From Rickettsiaceae bacterium (GTDB taxonomy: Bacteria > Pseudomonadota > Alphaproteobacteria > Rickettsiales > Rickettsiaceae), in assembly GCA_022702085.1 (NCBI GenBank), contig JAKONF010000031.1:1-8304 (forward strand): a DNA stretch of 8,304 nt. The letters run 5' to 3'. Made by a program: the position numbers and the translations under genes. Positions within the stretch are counted from its first letter, which is position 1; every line of letters begins with the position of its first letter. A model generated the notes under the pieces. It searched no databases. It saw only the letters and a program-made list of their open reading frames with translations, and had not been told where the DNA came from. Shown here one piece after another: positions 6,446-8,304 of the stretch.

Positions 6446-7144
6446 TTATTTTATCAATTCTGGCCGGCGTTTTTTAGTAACTAGTTCAGATTGCTCCCTT
6501 CTCCAGTTATTAATTTTTGCATGATTACCTGATAGTAAAATTTCTGGTACCTTTCTGTTTTTCCACTCATATGGTCTTGTATATAATGGACATTCTAATA
6601 ATCCAGCAAATTCTCCATCCTGTTCAAAAGATTCTGAAACCACGGTATTACTATTAACTAATATGCCTGGAAGAAGTCTAATTACAGCATCCAAAATAGC
6701 AAGAGTAGCTATTTCCCCACCAGAAAGTATATAATCACCAATACTTATTTCGGCGATATTATACTCATCTATTATCCTTTCGTCAATCCCTTCAAAGCGC
6801 CCACATAATATTATTATATTTTTTTCAGCAGAGATCTTTTTTACCCTATTTTGATTTAAAACTCTTCCTCGCGGTGAAGGATAGTAAATTTTGCTATTTG
6901 GCTGTTTTGCTAATGCATGATCAAGAGCATTACCCAACACATCCGGACGCATTATCAGGCCGTCACCTCCACCAAAAGGCTCATCATCTACATTTTTATG
7001 TTTAGTTAGACCAAAATCTCTAATATTTACTGTTTCATAAGACCATATATTTTTTTTAAGACCTCGACCAGCCAATGAACAAGCTAAAGGACCAGGAAAA
7101 ATTTCAGGAAAAATAGTTAAAATAGTGGCGTGAAATATATTCAT
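6446..7144 (-). CDS. trmD: tRNA (guanine-N1)-methyltransferase TrmD
   Basis: SPOUT-class methyltransferase that uses S-adenosylmethionine to make m1G37 in tRNAs with G36-G37 (Pro, some Leu and Arg), preventing +1 frameshifting. The 232 residues include the N-terminal [13 protein letters not shown] (8-20), [17 protein letters not shown] (52-68), [14 protein letters not shown] (114-127), and the trefoil-knot cofactor loops [11 protein letters not shown] (134-144) and DAVIRLLPG (152-160). The catalytic-base segment reads [11 protein letters not shown] (181-191), with Glu where the enterobacterial enzyme has Asp, a replacement seen in other TrmD proteins. [21 protein letters not shown] (199-219) closes the tRNA-binding side. 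The ATG matches the family N-terminus; no clear Shine-Dalgarno site precedes it. rplS follows on the same strand. Upstream and divergent is a tRNA-Pro gene, whose product is an expected substrate. Confidence 0.97.
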   Translation of the reverse strand: MNIFHATILTIFPEIFPGPLACSLAGRGLKKNIWSYETVNIRDFGLTKHKNVDDEPFGGGDGLIMRPDVLGNALDHALAKQPNSKIYYPSPRGRVLNQNRVKKISAEKNIIILCGRFEGIDERIIDEYNIAEISIGDYILSGGEIATLAILDAVIRLLPGILVNSNTVVSESFEQDGEFAGLLECPLYTRPYEWKNRKVPEILLSGNHAKINNWRREQSELVTKKRRPELIK

Positions 7145-7160
7145 GCTTTGAATTTATGAA

Positions 7161-7191
7161 TTGATTTTAGCATAAAATCATAGTATATAAT
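7161..7191 (+). promoter_or_regulatory. Candidate promoter of tRNA-Pro
   Basis: TTGATT at 7161-7166, 17 bases, then TATATAAT at 7184-7191 (TATATA with a 17-base spacer or TATAAT with a 19-base spacer). Transcription would begin around 7198, a few bases before the mature tRNA 5' end. It lies in the 60-base gap shared with divergent trmD. Confidence 0.55.
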
Positions 7192-7204
7192 TATCTTGTT
7201 TGTT

Positions 7205-7281
<77 letters not shown>

Positions 7282-7302
7282 ATTCTTTAAAATTTTTATT
7301 CA

Positions 7303-7593
7303 TTATAATTTACACTTACCAGTCCAAACAAATGGATAATGGTCATTATTCTCTCCTAATATTTTCAAAATATCTTCTATGTCTGACCTTCCATATTGTA
7401 AATTACTAGTATTATAACTAGGTTGATCTATCGTTGTATTAGTATCGGAATATCTATAATCGCTATTATCTTTATTTATATCACCTTTGTTTTCTTGTGA
7501 TATAATTTCATTTTTTTTCATTGAATTTTCTTGTTTTGATATGTTTTATTTTTGGCTATTGATTACTTCTTCTTGCATAACAGAAATAATCAT
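7303..7593 (-). pseudogene. Small unrecognised gene, probably interrupted by an in-frame TAA
   Basis: I do not recognise the product. On the minus strand an ATG at 7591-7593 overlaps the addB stop as ATGA, the usual sign of a coupled downstream gene. It opens a frame reading MIISVMQEEVINSQK, then TAA at 7546-7548. The same frame continues with NISKQENS and an internal ATG (7519-7521), then runs 72 codons to a stop at 7303. Composition is the same on both sides of the TAA (Lys, Asn, Gln, Glu, Ser), and QEN recurs, which favours one gene split by a nonsense change. The 72-residue part is hydrophilic and probably disordered, with one possible helix (SDIEDILKILGE) and an end reading YPFVWTGKCKL. 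It has no signal peptide. Alternatives are a genuine 72-residue protein starting at 7521 with a poor ribosome site, or a 15-codon leader with reinitiation. It does not resemble AddA. Confidence 0.5.
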
Positions 7594-8304
7594 AAACTTC
7601 TCGATAAATGTTTATAATTATTATATTTAAGTAAATCAAGTTCCTTGGTGAAATTTTTATTTACAAGATAATGTTCAAGCAATTTTGTAATGCCTTTTGA
7701 GTGTTGATTTAAATCTTCTTCATCAAATTCAATCTCTGTAAGCTTTAAATATGGCTTTGAACTAGCAATTTTAACGTAAACAATTTTAGGCATAATTTTA
7801 GTATTTATTCCCAAAAATCCTCCTCTGTTTAGAATCATCGCTTCAATTATCAACTGAGGTGACAAACCATGCATAACATCTTTTTTGGTTGGCACTGAAC
7901 CAGTTTTAAAATCAAGGATGGTAGCTCTACCTTGATGATCAATCTCAATTCGATCAGCAATAGCTATAATTTTAATCTTTTTGCTAGCAACATCTATCAT
8001 CATTTCACCAAATATTTCAGAATATATAGAGTTGTCTCTTCGGCGTTCTTCATCAAACTCAATAAATTCTGCTGCTATCTGTTTAAACTTAATGCGCCAA
8101 TTATTATTAATTCTACTGATAGAATTTTCTTGCAAATAATCATCACAAATTTCTATTAAATGTTCAAATTTATCCCTCTTCTGGCAATAATTTTTAGAGT
8201 ATTTGTCAATCACGTTGTGGACAAAATTGCCAAAATCAGCCAAGGTTGGCCCTGAAGTTATATTATCCAAAACTCGTAAATTCAATATTTTTTTAGCATA
8301 AAAG
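7590..8304 (-). CDS. addB: AddB, C-terminal nuclease domain (partial, 5' end outside the window)
   Basis: C-terminal 237 residues of the alphaproteobacterial-type AddB subunit of the AddAB helicase-nuclease, which resects double-strand breaks and loads RecA. The frame is open to the right edge, where it reads FYAKKILNLRVLD, the expected lead-in to the nuclease domain; an in-frame TTG at 8285 is therefore not the start. Landmarks of the RecB-like PD-(D/E)XK nuclease are the GNFVHNVIDKY helix with its metal-side His, ADRIEID, ILDFKTG with catalytic Asp and Lys (about 7900-7917), and SPQLIIEAMIL with the motif Gln. The end, YNNYKHLSRSL, resembles the family's Tyr-x-x-Tyr-x-His-Leu-Ala/Ser-Arg tail. 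Only two cysteines occur, neither near the C-terminus, so no iron-sulfur staple of the Bacillus type is visible. addA, often directly downstream in alphaproteobacteria, is not there; a small broken frame follows instead. Confidence 0.85.
   Translation of the reverse strand, partial: FYAKKILNLRVLDNITSGPTLADFGNFVHNVIDKYSKNYCQKRDKFEHLIEICDDYLQENSISRINNNWRIKFKQIAAEFIEFDEERRRDNSIYSEIFGEMMIDVASKKIKIIAIADRIEIDHQGRATILDFKTGSVPTKKDVMHGLSPQLIIEAMILNRGGFLGINTKIMPKIVYVKIASSKPYLKLTEIEFDEEDLNQHSKGITKLLEHYLVNKNFTKELDLLKYNNYKHLSRSL

Noticed and set aside
7145..7204. A promoter for trmD on the minus strand
   Set aside because: A TAAAAT-like box exists, but no -35 at a suitable spacing was convincing, so none is annotated.
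7932..8159. Plus-strand open frame of 75 codons
   Set aside because: It is antisense to the AddB nuclease domain.
8283..8285. TTG as the start of a complete 231-residue nuclease
   Set aside because: The frame stays open to the window edge and the added residues FYAKKI match the AddB lead-in, so the gene is truncated by the window rather than starting here.

Overview
The window is strongly AT-rich and reads like the chromosome of an obligate intracellular alphaproteobacterium of the order Rickettsiales, probably family Rickettsiaceae. This rests on the rickettsial style of RpsD and of the PurC-like protein, the single M16 peptidase resembling mitochondrial processing peptidase, the alphaproteobacterial-type AddB C-terminus, a Sca-like autotransporter barrel, and weak Shine-Dalgarno sites with heavily A/T-biased codons. 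Genus cannot be fixed from the sequence alone. No mobile element, CRISPR array or integron was seen.

Left part (1-3046, plus strand): three tightly packed genes form a probable operon. A GT-B/GT4 glycosyltransferase shares a 4-base ATGA overlap with an M16 zinc peptidase, followed after 22 bases by a purC-like gene. The PurC-like protein keeps the fold-level motifs but differs from canonical SAICAR synthetase at several residues expected to hold substrate, the most interesting protein-level observation here.

Middle (3047-5932): rpsD is a one-gene unit with its own promoter and a bidirectional terminator shared with a convergent gene for a small secreted protein of unknown function. That gene is divergent from a short autotransporter with a small, apparently helical passenger. 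The 239 bases between them carry a candidate promoter for each direction.

Right part (5933-8304): trmD and rplS run on the minus strand, ending at a hairpin that pairs better in the minus-strand RNA. Divergent from trmD is a tRNA-Pro(UGG) gene with encoded CCA; its G36-G37 makes it an expected substrate of TrmD. At the far right, on the minus strand, is the C-terminal nuclease end of addB, cut by the window edge. Its stop overlaps the start of a small unrecognised reading frame by ATGA; that frame is broken by an in-frame TAA after 15 codons and then stays open for 80 more, suggesting a decayed gene or a leader/reinitiation arrangement.
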